Below, one piece after another: positions 17,669 through 26,584 of a DNA stretch of 64,000 nt. Below the pieces are notes generated by a model. It did no database searches, had not been told where the DNA came from, and saw only the letters and a program-made list of their open reading frames with translations. Where the stretch lies: the NCBI GenBank assembly GCA_026708325.1, contig JAPOVC010000021.1, positions 124,001 to 188,000 of the forward strand, read 5' to 3'. Each line of letters starts with the position of its first letter. Within the stretch, counting starts at the first letter, position 1. The DNA comes from Anaerolineaceae bacterium. GTDB lineage: Bacteria; Chloroflexota; Anaerolineae; Aggregatilineales; Phototrophicaceae. A program made the translations under genes and the position numbers.

Positions 17669-18835
17669 TCAGACCCGGAATTTGAAGGGCTTCTCGTGGC
17701 GGTACTGCGGAATCTCCACGCGGGCGCCGCCCTGCATCGCCGACTCATGGGCGCAGATGCCGGCGGCCGTCCAGCCGGCCGTCAGCACCGCGTCCGGCCA
17801 GGGCAGGCGCTCCTCCACGATGGCGCTGACGAACTCGTGCACCATGTGCGGGTGCGAGCCGTCGTGGCCGCCACCCTGCACGAAGGACAGATGCTCGTGG
17901 CTCTCGTCGTAGACGCCGCGCTGCGTGAAGCGCGCGATTTCCGGCGGCAGCAGGTCCTGGCGATCGGGCACGTCCAGCTTCTCGTGGCGAATCTCGTTGC
18001 CGCGCCCCCAGGTTTCGACGACCGGACGCATGCGGAAGATGACCGGCTGCTCGCCCTCCACCTGCTCCCACTCGAAGCTGGCCGCCTCGCCGTAGACGTT
18101 GAAGCTCTCGACGTAGCCGTGCGCGGTGTGAAAGAGGCTGCGCGTGACCTCGGCGGCCAGCGGCGGGTCGTCCTGCAGCTCGTAGATGGCGGTCTCGATC
18201 GGGAAGGGATTGCCGTACTGTTCGTGCAGTTCGGCGCGCATGACGCCGGAGCCGAAGCAGTGCACGGCCTTCGCCTGCATGCCGGCCAGGGCCAGCACCG
18301 GCGAGACGGCGTGGGTGGCGTAGTGCATGGGCGGCAGGCCCAGCCAGTAGGGCGGCCAGTACTCCATGTCCTGGTAATGGGCGCCGCGCAGGAACTGGAT
18401 GCGACCCAGTTCGCCCTTCGCCTGCATCTCGCGGGCGTAGATGAAGCGTTTGGTGTAGACGGCCGTCTCCATACCCATGTAGATTTTGCCGCTGGCCTGC
18501 TGCGCGTCGATGATGGCCTGCAGGTCCTCCAGGCGGGTGGCCATGGGCACGGTGCAGGAGCAGTGTTTTCCGGCGTTCAGCACGGCGAGGGTCTGTTCCG
18601 CGTGCAGCGGGATGGGCGACACCAGGTGGATGGCGTCGATCGAGTCGTCGTTGATCAGGTCGTCGAGATCGGTCGTGCGGTGTGCAACCTCGAAGCGGTC
18701 GCCGATCTTCTGCAGCACGGCCGGGTCCGAATCGCAAATGACCAGGTGCTCCACGCGCGGGTGATGCAGGTAGATGGGCACGAACTCCGCGCCAAAGCCC
18801 AGCCCGGCCAGCCCTACCCGGATGTTTCGGTCCAT
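17669..18835 (-). CDS. Gfo/Idh/MocA family oxidoreductase
   Basis: A 388-residue NAD(P)-dependent oxidoreductase usually acting on sugars or inositols. The N-terminal Rossmann motif is VGLAGLGFGAEFVPIYLHHP, followed by DSDPAVLQKIGDRF; the catalytic-type lysine lies in the GKHCSCTVPMAT region. The C-terminal domain is long and beta-rich. It lies downstream of the minus-strand sugar ABC importer, beyond 339 bases of repeats, and may act on the imported sugar; that link is an inference. Confidence 0.9.
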   Translation of the reverse strand: MDRNIRVGLAGLGFGAEFVPIYLHHPRVEHLVICDSDPAVLQKIGDRFEVAHRTTDLDDLINDDSIDAIHLVSPIPLHAEQTLAVLNAGKHCSCTVPMATRLEDLQAIIDAQQASGKIYMGMETAVYTKRFIYAREMQAKGELGRIQFLRGAHYQDMEYWPPYWLGLPPMHYATHAVSPVLALAGMQAKAVHCFGSGVMRAELHEQYGNPFPIETAIYELQDDPPLAAEVTRSLFHTAHGYVESFNVYGEAASFEWEQVEGEQPVIFRMRPVVETWGRGNEIRHEKLDVPDRQDLLPPEIARFTQRGVYDESHEHLSFVQGGGHDGSHPHMVHEFVSAIVEERLPWPDAVLTAGWTAAGICAHESAMQGGARVEIPQYRHEKPFKFRV

Positions 18836-18898
18836 GGTTACTCTCGCCTTCTGTTCGATTCACCGTCTGAACAATCTGGATGAGAGGTTTGGTCTTTT

Positions 18899-19079
18899 GG
18901 CGGCCCTCACCCTAAATCCCTCTCCCTGAGGGAGAGGGACTTTAACTCAGGTAGCGATTCAGGTTCGTTCTGACTATTCAAGAAACCAGGAAGAAAATAA
19001 ACGATCATGTCTCCCCCTCTCCCTGAGAAGGGCTCCCGCGACTGAGCGGGAAAAAGGGGGCCGGGGGGTGAGGGCCGCG
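18899..19079. repeat. GCCCTCACCC-ended inverted-repeat element
   Basis: This fills most of the 339-base gap between the importer and the oxidoreductase. Both ends are inverted (GCGGCCCTCACCC-type at left, GGGGTGAGGGCCGCG-type at right). Next to the left end is the palindrome CTCTCCCTGAGGGAGAG; near the right end is a hairpin CTCCCGC-GACTGA-GCGGGA. About 70 bases of unrelated DNA lie inside. No reading frame is seen. Confidence 0.75.
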
Positions 19080-19174
19080 CATCAGGTCCCCCACAGCAAC
19101 ACCCCTAACCATCGCTCGCATCAGGTGATTCACCGGAATCGAAAATCACGGAAAGGGACCCCAAAACCCCGCCG

Positions 19175-20056
19175 CTATTCCTTGACGGCGCCGAAGGTGA
19201 TACCCGTCACCAGCTGCTTCTGCACGCGGAAGAGCAGCGGCACCAGCGGCAGCAGCACCAGCACGCCGCCCACCGCGTAGAGGTCATAGGGCACCTGCAT
19301 GATGTTGGTGCCGCTGGGCACCTCCAGCAGGCGCAGGGTGAGCACCCGAATCTCCGGCCCCACCGTCAGCACGAAGGCGAAAAGGAACTCGTTCCAGCCG
19401 GCGATCAACAGCAGCAGGAAGGTGACGAAGGCGCCGGGCAGGGCGATCGGCAGGATGACGCGAAAGAGCGTGCCGAACCAGCCGCAGCCGTCGATGGCCG
19501 CGGCGTCGTCCAGTTCGCGCGGGACGGAGTTGTAGTAGGTGAAGAGCACCAGCACGGCCAGCGGCAGCCCGCCGGCGAGATACACGAGGATGATGCCGTG
19601 GCGCGTATCCAGCAGGCCGATGTCGAAGTAGGTGATGAAGATCGGGCCGAGCGTCACCATGGCCGGCACGGCGATGCTGGCCACCAGCAGGCTGTACATC
19701 AGCGCCTTGCCAGCGAAGGTCGCGCGGCTGAAGCTGTAGGCCGCCATGCCGCCCAGCAGCGTCGCGCCCAGCGCCGACAGGCCTGCGATCATGATGGTGT
19801 TGATCAGCCCCGGCACGTAGTCCCAGCGGCGGATCATGAAGGGATAGTTGTCGAAGTTGATGCTCCCCGGGACGATGCGCGGCGGAACGCGCAAAAACTC
19901 GTCGAGAGTCATGACGGAGGTGGCGAACATGTAGTAAATCGGGAAGAGCAGCAGCACCAAAGTGACGAGCAGCAGGGCGTATTGCAGCAGGCGCAGCAAG
20001 CGTTCTCCCGTCAAAAACGGGACAGGGCGCGCGCGCTGTGTGACCTGGGCGGACAT
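19175..20056 (-). CDS. Sugar ABC transporter permease (MalG family)
   Basis: A 293-residue inner-membrane permease with six predicted helices. The EAA loop that docks on the ATPase reads ELDDAAAIDGCGWFGTLFRVILPIALP. The C-terminal FGAVKE is typical. The start overlaps the preceding MalF-type gene by one base. It is very similar to the orphan permease at 22738-23574, including SFSRATFAGKALMY. No ATPase gene lies near, so a shared MsmX/MalK-type ATPase is presumably encoded elsewhere. Confidence 0.93.
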   Translation of the reverse strand: MSAQVTQRARPVPFLTGERLLRLLQYALLLVTLVLLLFPIYYMFATSVMTLDEFLRVPPRIVPGSINFDNYPFMIRRWDYVPGLINTIMIAGLSALGATLLGGMAAYSFSRATFAGKALMYSLLVASIAVPAMVTLGPIFITYFDIGLLDTRHGIILVYLAGGLPLAVLVLFTYYNSVPRELDDAAAIDGCGWFGTLFRVILPIALPGAFVTFLLLLIAGWNEFLFAFVLTVGPEIRVLTLRLLEVPSGTNIMQVPYDLYAVGGVLVLLPLVPLLFRVQKQLVTGITFGAVKE

Positions 20057-20991
20057 CAGCGGGCCACGCGGGTGCCGGAGCGATACAGCAGCCAGGCGAA
20101 GACGCCGCCGATGGCCACCGTCAGCAGCAGCAGCAGGACGTTAATGGCCGAGCCGTAGCCGTAGCGCAGCTCGACGAAGAAGCGTTGGTAGGAGTAGAGC
20201 GCGAGCGTGCGCGTGGCGTTGCCGGGTCCGCCCTGCGTCAGGCCCAGAATTTGCTCGAAGGTCTGCACTTCGGCCATGCCGCGCAGCATCAGCACGAGAT
20301 AGATGCTCGGCCGCAGCAGCGGCAGCGTCACGTACCAGAAGCGCTGCAGGGCGTTGGCGCCATCGACGGCGGCGGCCTCCAGCACTTCCTTCGACAGCGA
20401 GCCGAGCGCCGCCATGAAGATCAGCGCGACCCAGGACACGTTCTTCCAGACGGTCAGCACGATCACGGAGACGCGCGCCATGGCGGGGTCGCTGAGCCAG
20501 CGCACCAGTTCGTCAACCAGGCCGGCCTCCAGCAGCATGAAGTTCAGCAGGCCGGATTGCTCCCAGTAGAGCACGCGCCAGACGACGCCGGCCAGCAGCG
20601 GCGCCATGACCCAGGGCAGCAGCATCACAAAGTTGCTAAAGCCGCGGCCGCGCAGCCTTTGCATCATCAGCACGGCGATGCCCAGACCCAGCACAGTCTC
20701 CAGTATTGTACTGGCCGCGGTGTAGGCGATGGTGTAGCCCAGGGAGTTGATGAGCGTCTTGTCGCGCGTCAGGGCGAACTGGTAGTTCTGCAGGCCCACG
20801 AAAGCGCCCGGGTTGACCAGCGAGCGGTTGGTCAGGCTGAGCCAGACGGTCTGCACCAGGGGGATGAAGCTGTAGAGCATGCGCAGCACGAAGGCCGGCA
20901 GCACAAAGAGATAGATGATGGCGTACCTGCCGGTGAGCAGCCGCGGGCGGCCGTGCTCCCTGGCGCCTGGCGCGGCAGTGCTTGTGGTCAT
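20056..20991 (-). CDS. Sugar ABC transporter permease (MalF family)
   Basis: A 311-residue permease. Seen: six hydrophobic helices beginning YAIIYLFVLPAFVLRMLYSFIPLVQTVWLSLTN, and an EAA loop KEVLEAAAVDGANALQRFWYVTLPLLRP. It pairs with the MalG-type gene directly downstream (1-base overlap) and follows the binding protein by 110 bases. The first about 25 residues are polar, as usual for MalF-type proteins with a short N-terminus. Confidence 0.93.
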   Translation of the reverse strand: MTTSTAAPGAREHGRPRLLTGRYAIIYLFVLPAFVLRMLYSFIPLVQTVWLSLTNRSLVNPGAFVGLQNYQFALTRDKTLINSLGYTIAYTAASTILETVLGLGIAVLMMQRLRGRGFSNFVMLLPWVMAPLLAGVVWRVLYWEQSGLLNFMLLEAGLVDELVRWLSDPAMARVSVIVLTVWKNVSWVALIFMAALGSLSKEVLEAAAVDGANALQRFWYVTLPLLRPSIYLVLMLRGMAEVQTFEQILGLTQGGPGNATRTLALYSYQRFFVELRYGYGSAINVLLLLLTVAIGGVFAWLLYRSGTRVAR

Positions 20992-21064
20992 TATGCCTGT
21001 GGCCCTGAATCGTCAGGGCGGGCCCCCGCCGACCTGATTGCCGGCAGGGACCCGCGCTTGCCCT

Positions 21065-21089
21065 GGCGCCGGGCTCTTGCGCCGGCGCC
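21065..21089 (-). terminator. Hairpin between binding-protein and permease genes
   Basis: A perfect 8-base stem (GGCGCCGG/CCGGCGCC) with a 9-base loop lies 12 bases after the binding-protein stop. It lacks a T-run, so it is more likely an mRNA-stabilising or partial attenuator structure than a full terminator, as known for malE-malF type operons. Confidence 0.5.
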
Positions 21090-21101
21090 CGCCTGCATGG
21101 G

Positions 21102-22361
21102 TCAGATGCCCATCTTGATGATGTCGTATTCGGCCACGGCCCACTCCTGCACCTCTTCCGGAGTCAGCTCGAGCGCGAGCACCTGCTGGCCCAGCTGCTC
21201 GAACATCTGCCACAGCTGGGTCGTCTGCGGGCTGTTGACGATCGGCTCGCGGAACTTCGCGCCGCGCAGCAACTCGGCCCAGCCGGGACCGGCGCTCAGC
21301 ACCTTGGCCAGCGCAGTGATTTCCTCATCCTCGATGAGCGAGTTCATGGCCGGCACCAGGCCGTTGAAACGGATGCTGATGTCCTTCATCTTCTCGCGCG
21401 AGGCCAGCACGTCCATCAGTTCCAGCGCGGTGGCCTTGTTCTGGCCGGCCGCCGGCACCGAATAGCCCCAGCCATGCACCAGACCGACGTCGCTGCCCGG
21501 GCCCATCGGGAAGCGCGCCAGACCCAGATTCTCCTCGGTAAACACCGAATCCTCGACGGTCAGCAGGGAGTTGTAGTTGCCCTCGTAATTCCAGAACATG
21601 CCGACCTTGCCGGCGGCGGCGAGGCCGAAGTTGTTCTCGGAGATGATGGTGGGCGACGAGATGCCGCGCTTGATCCAGTCCTGCATGAACTGGAAGGCCA
21701 CCAGGCTGTTCTCGTCCGCCAGGGTCTCGAGGTCGCCGCCGGCGTGGTTGAGCGCCAGCAGCACCGTGTTGAAGGCGTGGCCGCCTTCCGTGCGCGGGTG
21801 CCAGCCCCAGACGCCGTTCTCCTGGTCGGTGACGGCCTCGCCGATGCTGAAGAGCTCTTCCCAGGTCGTGGGCGGCTCGGGCACCAGGTCCTTGTTGTAG
21901 AAGAAAGGTTCCAGGCCCAAAAAGTAGAAGAGGCGGTAGACGCCGCCGACGGCCTCGTTCAGCACGTGCACGTTGTCGACCACGTCATCCTTGTTGTCCT
22001 GCCAGGCGTTGGTGTTGGTCATGTCCTCGGCCCAGCCGTTCATGCCCCACAGGCCGCCGATCAGGTCGTCGGCCCAGAGCACGTCGATGCCGTCAAATTG
22101 CGTCTGGCCCCAGAGCGTGATCTTGGCCATCACGTCGTTCCAGACCGGCGGCAGCGCGTCGTAGTTGATCTGGATGCCGGTCTCCTCCGAGACCGCCGCC
22201 ATGAACGCGGGCGGGACGTCGCCGCCCCAGCCAACCATGTTGACGACCTTGTCTTCCTGCGCCACGCCGAATGTCGTGGTCGCCGTCAACCCGAGGCCGG
22301 CGCCGGCCACGGCCGTCGTTCTGAGGAAATCCCGACGTGAAAGTTTCTGCGAACTGCCCAT
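21102..22361 (-). CDS. Extracellular sugar-binding protein with Tat signal
   Basis: A protein of 419 residues, the solute-binding subunit of the importer. It opens MGSSQKLSRRDFLRTTAVAGAGLG, a twin-arginine (RR-x-F-L) signal, followed by an extracellular-solute-binding family 1 body (VNMVGWGGDVPPAFMAAVSEETGIQINYDALPPVWNDVMAKITLWGQTQFDGIDVLW). ATG at 22361 is chosen because GGGAGG is 8 bases upstream; the frame upstream is repeat DNA. It is followed by a hairpin and the two permeases. The substrate cannot be read; family members usually bind oligosaccharides or glycerol phosphodiesters. Confidence 0.92.
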   Translation of the reverse strand: MGSSQKLSRRDFLRTTAVAGAGLGLTATTTFGVAQEDKVVNMVGWGGDVPPAFMAAVSEETGIQINYDALPPVWNDVMAKITLWGQTQFDGIDVLWADDLIGGLWGMNGWAEDMTNTNAWQDNKDDVVDNVHVLNEAVGGVYRLFYFLGLEPFFYNKDLVPEPPTTWEELFSIGEAVTDQENGVWGWHPRTEGGHAFNTVLLALNHAGGDLETLADENSLVAFQFMQDWIKRGISSPTIISENNFGLAAAGKVGMFWNYEGNYNSLLTVEDSVFTEENLGLARFPMGPGSDVGLVHGWGYSVPAAGQNKATALELMDVLASREKMKDISIRFNGLVPAMNSLIEDEEITALAKVLSAGPGWAELLRGAKFREPIVNSPQTTQLWQMFEQLGQQVLALELTPEEVQEWAVAEYDIIKMGI

Positions 22362-22505
22362 GCTACGTTCCTCCCAAATCAACAAAATTTTTCCTGGACG
22401 TCTGGACACTAGCGCGGGACAGGTAATGTTGCAACAGCCGTTCCAGGGTACATCCGGGTCGGGAGTCGCCGGCGCAATACGCTCCGGTGTTGGTGAATTG
22501 AGGGT

Positions 22506-22702
22506 GGTCGCCCTCACCCTAAGTCCCTTTTCCCGCGACTGAGCGGGAAAGGGGTTGGGGGGTGAGGGCGTGCTGGCCCTGGATTGGCCCTCACCCCCGG
22601 CCCCGGCCCCCGCGTAGGAGCAAGATATCAAATCGCCCGTCAATCCCGGGCATCGCGCCGCGCAGGGGCGAAGGGGTTGGCGGGCGACATGATATGTCGA
22701 CC
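22506..22702. repeat. Two repeat types between permease copy 2 and binding protein
   Basis: The 376-base gap holds a CGCCCTCACCC-to-GGGTGAGGGCG element (22506-22570) enclosing the TTTCCCGC-GACTGA-GCGGGAAA hairpin, and, at 22682-22702, a copy of the 21-base GGGCGA palindrome with one arm mismatch. A partial palindrome (ATCAAATCGCCC) lies at about 22627. No gene seen. Confidence 0.7.
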
Positions 22703-22737
22703 GTACAGGCGGCAAGGGACTCGGGGTCAAGGTCACT

Positions 22738-23574
22738 CTAGCGCTCCCCCAACAGGCCAACCCTGAAGGCCTCCGCCAGACGCCGCTGCAGACGCAACAG
22801 CAACCACAGCAGCGGCAGCAACATCAACACGCCGCCGGCCGAGCCAGGCAGGGCGGAACGCCCGGCGGCCTCCAGCAGCCGCACGCTCAACACCCGCGTT
22901 TGCGGCCCCACCGTCAGCACGAAGGCGAAAGGGAACTCGTTCCAGCCGGCGATCAACAGCAGCAGGTACGTGACCACCACGCCGGGCATGACCACCGGCA
23001 GAATCACGCGAAAGAGCGTACTGAACCAGCCGCAGCCGTCCATGGCCGCCGCGTCGTCCAGTTCGCGCGGGACGGAGTTGTAGTAGGTGAAGAGTATCAG
23101 CACGGACAGCGGCAGGCCCGTCGCCAGGTTGACCAGCACGAGGCCCGACAGGGTGTCCAGCAGACCGATTTCGCTGTAGGCGAGGAAGAGCGGCCCGAGC
23201 GTCACCATGGCCGGCACGGCGATGCTGGCCACCAGCAGGCCGTACATCAGCGCCTTGCCGGCGAAGGTCGCGCGGCTGAAGCTCCAGGCCGCCATGCCGC
23301 CCAGCAGCGTCGCCCCCAGCGCCGAGAGGCCGGCCACGATGACGGTGTTGCGCAGCGCCGTGAAATAGTCCATGCGCCTGAACACCCAGGCATAAACGTT
23401 CAGCGTCGGCTCCCGCGGAAAAAGCGTCGGCGGCACGCGCGCGAATTCGTCGCCTGACTTCAGCGAGTTCAGCAGCATCAGGAGCACGGGGAAGAGCAGC
23501 GCGATGAGCACCAGCGCCAGCAGCGCATAAAGCAGCAGCCGCGCAAGGGCGTGGCGCCAGACTCGCGCGGGCAT
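22738..23574 (-). CDS. Orphan duplicate of MalG-type ABC permease
   Basis: A 278-residue permease closely similar to the one at 19175-20056 in the core (ALGATLLGGMAAWSFSRATFAG, MVTLGPLFLAYSEIGLLDT, ELDDAAAMDGCGWFSTLFRVILP). The EAA loop is intact, so it may work, but the segment that in the sister reads SGTNIMQVPYDLYAVGG is shortened here (AGRSALPGSAGG) and the C-terminal FGAVKE is replaced by an unrelated tail. No partner MalF or binding protein lies upstream. It could alternate with the main MalG or be decaying. Confidence 0.85.
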   Translation of the reverse strand: MPARVWRHALARLLLYALLALVLIALLFPVLLMLLNSLKSGDEFARVPPTLFPREPTLNVYAWVFRRMDYFTALRNTVIVAGLSALGATLLGGMAAWSFSRATFAGKALMYGLLVASIAVPAMVTLGPLFLAYSEIGLLDTLSGLVLVNLATGLPLSVLILFTYYNSVPRELDDAAAMDGCGWFSTLFRVILPVVMPGVVVTYLLLLIAGWNEFPFAFVLTVGPQTRVLSVRLLEAAGRSALPGSAGGVLMLLPLLWLLLRLQRRLAEAFRVGLLGER

Positions 23575-23699
23575 CAGGAGGCCGGACCTGTCCGGGCGGG
23601 TCGATTCATGCCTGCGTCTTCATTCCCTTCAATTTTTGGCGGCATGCCTGAGATGTACATCCTTTTCCCGCTCAGTCGCGGGAGCCCTCTCCCGGCCCC

Positions 23700-23820
23700 T
23701 TGTACCGCGCAGGGGCCATTAATCAAATTGCCCGCCGCCCTGCGTGCCGGTGTGGCGGGCGACATGTTATGTCGCCCGTACAACAAACGCTGCAGGGGCG
23801 ATTTGATAAATCGCCCGCCC
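23700..23820. repeat. Palindromic repeats in the 461-base divergent gap
   Basis: The gap 23575-24035 between the orphan permease and the beta-helix gene holds two 21-base palindromes, at 23757-23777 (GGGCGACAT arm) and 23796-23816 (GGGCGATTT arm), plus an imperfect one at about 23713-23733. A CCCGCTCAGTCGCGGG-type hairpin lies near 23668. The rest shows no gene until the promoter at 23952. Confidence 0.75.
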
Positions 23821-23951
23821 TGCGGCGCAGGCCGACGAGCGCAGGGCGCGGAGCCGCAGCCCGATCCCCGATGCAGGCCCGCTTTCGCGCCAGGTCCGCG
23901 CTCGCCGCGCCAGGGCAGCCACCAGTTGCACTTGAGACAACACCGTCGCAC

Positions 23952-23980
23952 TGGACAAACCGCAAGGAAAACCTGATAAT
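23952..23980 (+). promoter_or_regulatory. Sigma70-type promoter for the beta-helix/LysM gene
   Basis: TGGACA (23952-23957) and GATAAT (23975-23980) are separated by exactly 17 bases and each matches consensus at 5 of 6 positions. The ATG follows 55 bases later, in a locally A+T-rich leader. Confidence 0.6.
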
Positions 23981-24035
23981 TCCTTATGTGTAACTCATGA
24001 CTTTGTAAGTAATTCGTGAATCTCGGGCGAGATCC

Positions 24036-26228
24036 ATGAGTCAGGTCTCAACGAATGTGTTGCGCCTGTTGTTGCTGTCCCTGTGCCTGACCTGCATGGC
24101 GCCAGTTGCCCGGGCGCAGGCCAGCAATCCAGAACAAGAAGACTGTGAACTGCCCTCTTCCGGCGTCATCGTCGCCAGCGTTACCTATACGCTCGACGAG
24201 GACTGCACGCAGACGGGCACGCTGGAAATCAGGACCGCCAATACGCCCTCGGTCACGCTGACCATCAACGGCAACGGACACACCATTTCGAACGGGACCG
24301 AAACGGATTACGGCATGAATTTCCTCGTTGTTGACGACCAGGGCGCAAGCACCCTTTTCAACAAGGACAGCACTGCCAGCCCAAACGTCAAGGTCATCAT
24401 CAAAAACGTCACTTTCGATGGCAAGGACTGGTTGTTCAAAAGACACGTCCGCCAGGGCGAACGGGAGGACGGGTCGACCTGGCTCTATTCCGGGGGAATC
24501 GGCTCCTGGATTTCGGCCGAGGGTACGCTGGAGATGGAGAACGTCACCTTTACCAACGGCAATGGCAGCTGGCTGCGGGCCGAGGGAACGGCGACCCTGA
24601 GCAATCTGCTTTTTGAAGACAGCAAAACCTGGAGCTGGGGCTTCTCCCCTACCGTCCAGGGCTCCCTCTATGTAACCAAAACCGGCAGCGTAACACTCAA
24701 CAATGCCGTCTTCCGCGATATCAGGCGCACGGCCATCGCCGTGGAAAAGGGCGGCAGTTTAAGCACCACCGGTTGCCTGAGTTTCGTGCGCCCCTTCATC
24801 CACAAGGTGCTTCACAGCGGGTCCAATAGCGTAATGGGCACCTGGACTGACAGCAGCAGCGGTCCCTGCACTGGCAGCAATGACCCCGTTGGCAACGGCG
24901 GCTCGGCTGTAGTCACGTATTCCCCGGAACTGCTGGATTGCGGCCTGCCCAAGGACGCCGTGATAGGCGTGGACAGCGTCTACACGCTTAATCAGGACTG
25001 CGTTTGCCTGAAAAGATTCATCGTGGCCACCGGCGTGACCGTCACGATCAACGCCAATGGCCATCGCATCGTCGGCTGCGAAGGCACCCAGTTTTATGTA
25101 GCCGACACCCTTGCTCGTGGCGCCTCGATTTTCATCGGCGACATGGCCCACCTGATTATCAACAATGCCAACATTTACGGTGTCCAGACGAGGATTTATG
25201 GCGGCGCGCTGACCGTGGGAAATTCCATGATCGCGGAGACCTCCCCGACGCCGATACACAATCACGGCTTTGTCCACGTCTATAAGACGATCTTCCAGGA
25301 TAACCAGGGCTACAGCAACGGCAAGCGAGGCACTGTGTATTACGCCACCGACTCCTTTCGCCTGGGCCGGGCCGTCTTCAGGGACAATATGTTCCGCGGC
25401 AACTCGGTTGGCGCGGCCGAGGCGTTGGCCAGGGGCGGCGGGACGGCGATATACTTCTGCGGCGACAATGAACGTGAGGTTCCGGAGCCGGAGGACGGCA
25501 CTGAGTTGCCGCCGCTGGTCCCGCTTTGGCTGGGAACCGAAGGCGGCGCCGTTCATAATTTCTGCCCGGAGAACATCCCCCACAACAGTGCCGGAGGCAG
25601 TTGCTACAAGCAGCAGCCCCTGGGCGCCATCGGCCTGATCTGCCACGTCGACCGGCAGCCGGCGGCGATCGAAATCCTGGAAATTTCACGCCAGAGCGAG
25701 GGACGCCGCATTTTGCGCGTCGACCAGAGTCAGATTGAGGCGTCTGGCGCAGGCCTGGTCGCCTGTTCGGCTGACGGGCGCGCCGCCGTGCGAGTCGGAC
25801 TGACGGGGCCGGTGGGACAAATGATGGTGGGCACCAGGGCCTGGCGGGATGCGGGCCCGCAGCGGGTCATTCAGGTGTCCATGGGCCCCACCCTTGAGGA
25901 CAAGGTGCATCACGTCGTGATCGACGACGTACTCGACGGTCACGTCCTGGGCACCGTCGATACCCGCCCGGACAGCGCTCCCTGCCCCGTTACGGCCCAG
26001 GCCGTCGCCGCCGTCAGCGCGCCGGCTCCCGTGTATGCGCCGCCCGTCGTCACGCAGCAGCCCCGGGCGGACGGCTCGATCATCCACGTGGTCCAGGCCG
26101 GCGACACGATATGGACCATCGGCGTCGCCTATGACGTCCACCCCCATGTGATCATCGAGCGCAACGCGCTCGGCATGCGCGGTCGCTTCATTTACCCGGG
26201 CCAGGAGCTGCTCATCCGCGAGGCTTGA
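24036..26228 (+). CDS. Secreted beta-helix protein with C-terminal LysM
   Basis: A protein of 730 residues. Signal peptide 1-28 (LLLLSLCLTCMAPVARAQA). Two copies of a Cys-containing opening (CELPSSGVIVASVTYTLDEDC near 34, CGLPKDAVIGVDSVYTLNQDC near 308) each start a stretch of short repeats with VTLTINGNGHTI / VTVTINANGHRI, VIIKNVTFDG and similar, the look of a right-handed parallel beta-helix. A C-terminal module ends with a LysM motif (VVQAGDTIWTIGVAYDVHPHVIIERNALG...YPGQELLI, about 685-728). Likely a peptidoglycan-bound surface protein. It stands alone between repeat-filled gaps. Confidence 0.82.
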   Translation: MSQVSTNVLRLLLLSLCLTCMAPVARAQASNPEQEDCELPSSGVIVASVTYTLDEDCTQTGTLEIRTANTPSVTLTINGNGHTISNGTETDYGMNFLVVDDQGASTLFNKDSTASPNVKVIIKNVTFDGKDWLFKRHVRQGEREDGSTWLYSGGIGSWISAEGTLEMENVTFTNGNGSWLRAEGTATLSNLLFEDSKTWSWGFSPTVQGSLYVTKTGSVTLNNAVFRDIRRTAIAVEKGGSLSTTGCLSFVRPFIHKVLHSGSNSVMGTWTDSSSGPCTGSNDPVGNGGSAVVTYSPELLDCGLPKDAVIGVDSVYTLNQDCVCLKRFIVATGVTVTINANGHRIVGCEGTQFYVADTLARGASIFIGDMAHLIINNANIYGVQTRIYGGALTVGNSMIAETSPTPIHNHGFVHVYKTIFQDNQGYSNGKRGTVYYATDSFRLGRAVFRDNMFRGNSVGAAEALARGGGTAIYFCGDNEREVPEPEDGTELPPLVPLWLGTEGGAVHNFCPENIPHNSAGGSCYKQQPLGAIGLICHVDRQPAAIEILEISRQSEGRRILRVDQSQIEASGAGLVACSADGRAAVRVGLTGPVGQMMVGTRAWRDAGPQRVIQVSMGPTLEDKVHHVVIDDVLDGHVLGTVDTRPDSAPCPVTAQAVAAVSAPAPVYAPPVVTQQPRADGSIIHVVQAGDTIWTIGVAYDVHPHVIIERNALGMRGRFIYPGQELLIREA

Positions 26229-26245
26229 GGCCAGGCGGCGCCATT

Positions 26246-26470
26246 GTAGGGGCGACTCGTCAAGTCGCCCGCCGTAATGCGAAACGCGTCGGGCGACGTC
26301 GTTTACGCGCGGGCGACATGGTATGTCGCCCGTACAACAATCCCCGATCTGTACAGGGACGATTTACCAAATCGCCCGCCCGAACAAAATGCAGCGCGAC
26401 TGTAGGGGCGATCTATCAGATCGCCCGCCGCAAGCCGCAACGCTCGCGGGCGACATGGTATGTCGCCCGC
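26246..26470. repeat. Cluster of five GGGCGA/TCGCCC palindromes
   Basis: The 356-base gap before the desaturase array contains palindromes at 26250-26270, 26311-26331, 26356-26377, 26406-26426 and 26448-26468. They alternate between a TTTATCAAA-type centre and an ACATGGTATGT-type centre. Two pairs are flanked by TGTAGGGG or CCGTACA, suggesting paired mobile units. Confidence 0.8.
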
Positions 26471-26535
26471 ATCACCCCGGCGCCCACATGGTGCAGGGCG
26501 GTCGCCGGAAAAGGCCGCCGGGCAGGCCCTCGGTT

Positions 26536-26575
26536 CCCTGGCTATACTCCGGCGCAGGTGGCGTCTGTGTCAGGA
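26536..26575 (+). promoter_or_regulatory. Desaturase promoter/leader block, copy 1
   Basis: CCTGGCTATACTCCGGCGCA begins a block of about 40 bases shared by all four desaturase genes. TATACT at 26543-26548 looks like a -10 and ends 36 bases before the ATG; CAGGAG near 26571 is the ribosome binding site. No clear -35. Confidence 0.6.
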
Positions 26576-26584
26576 GCATGAACA

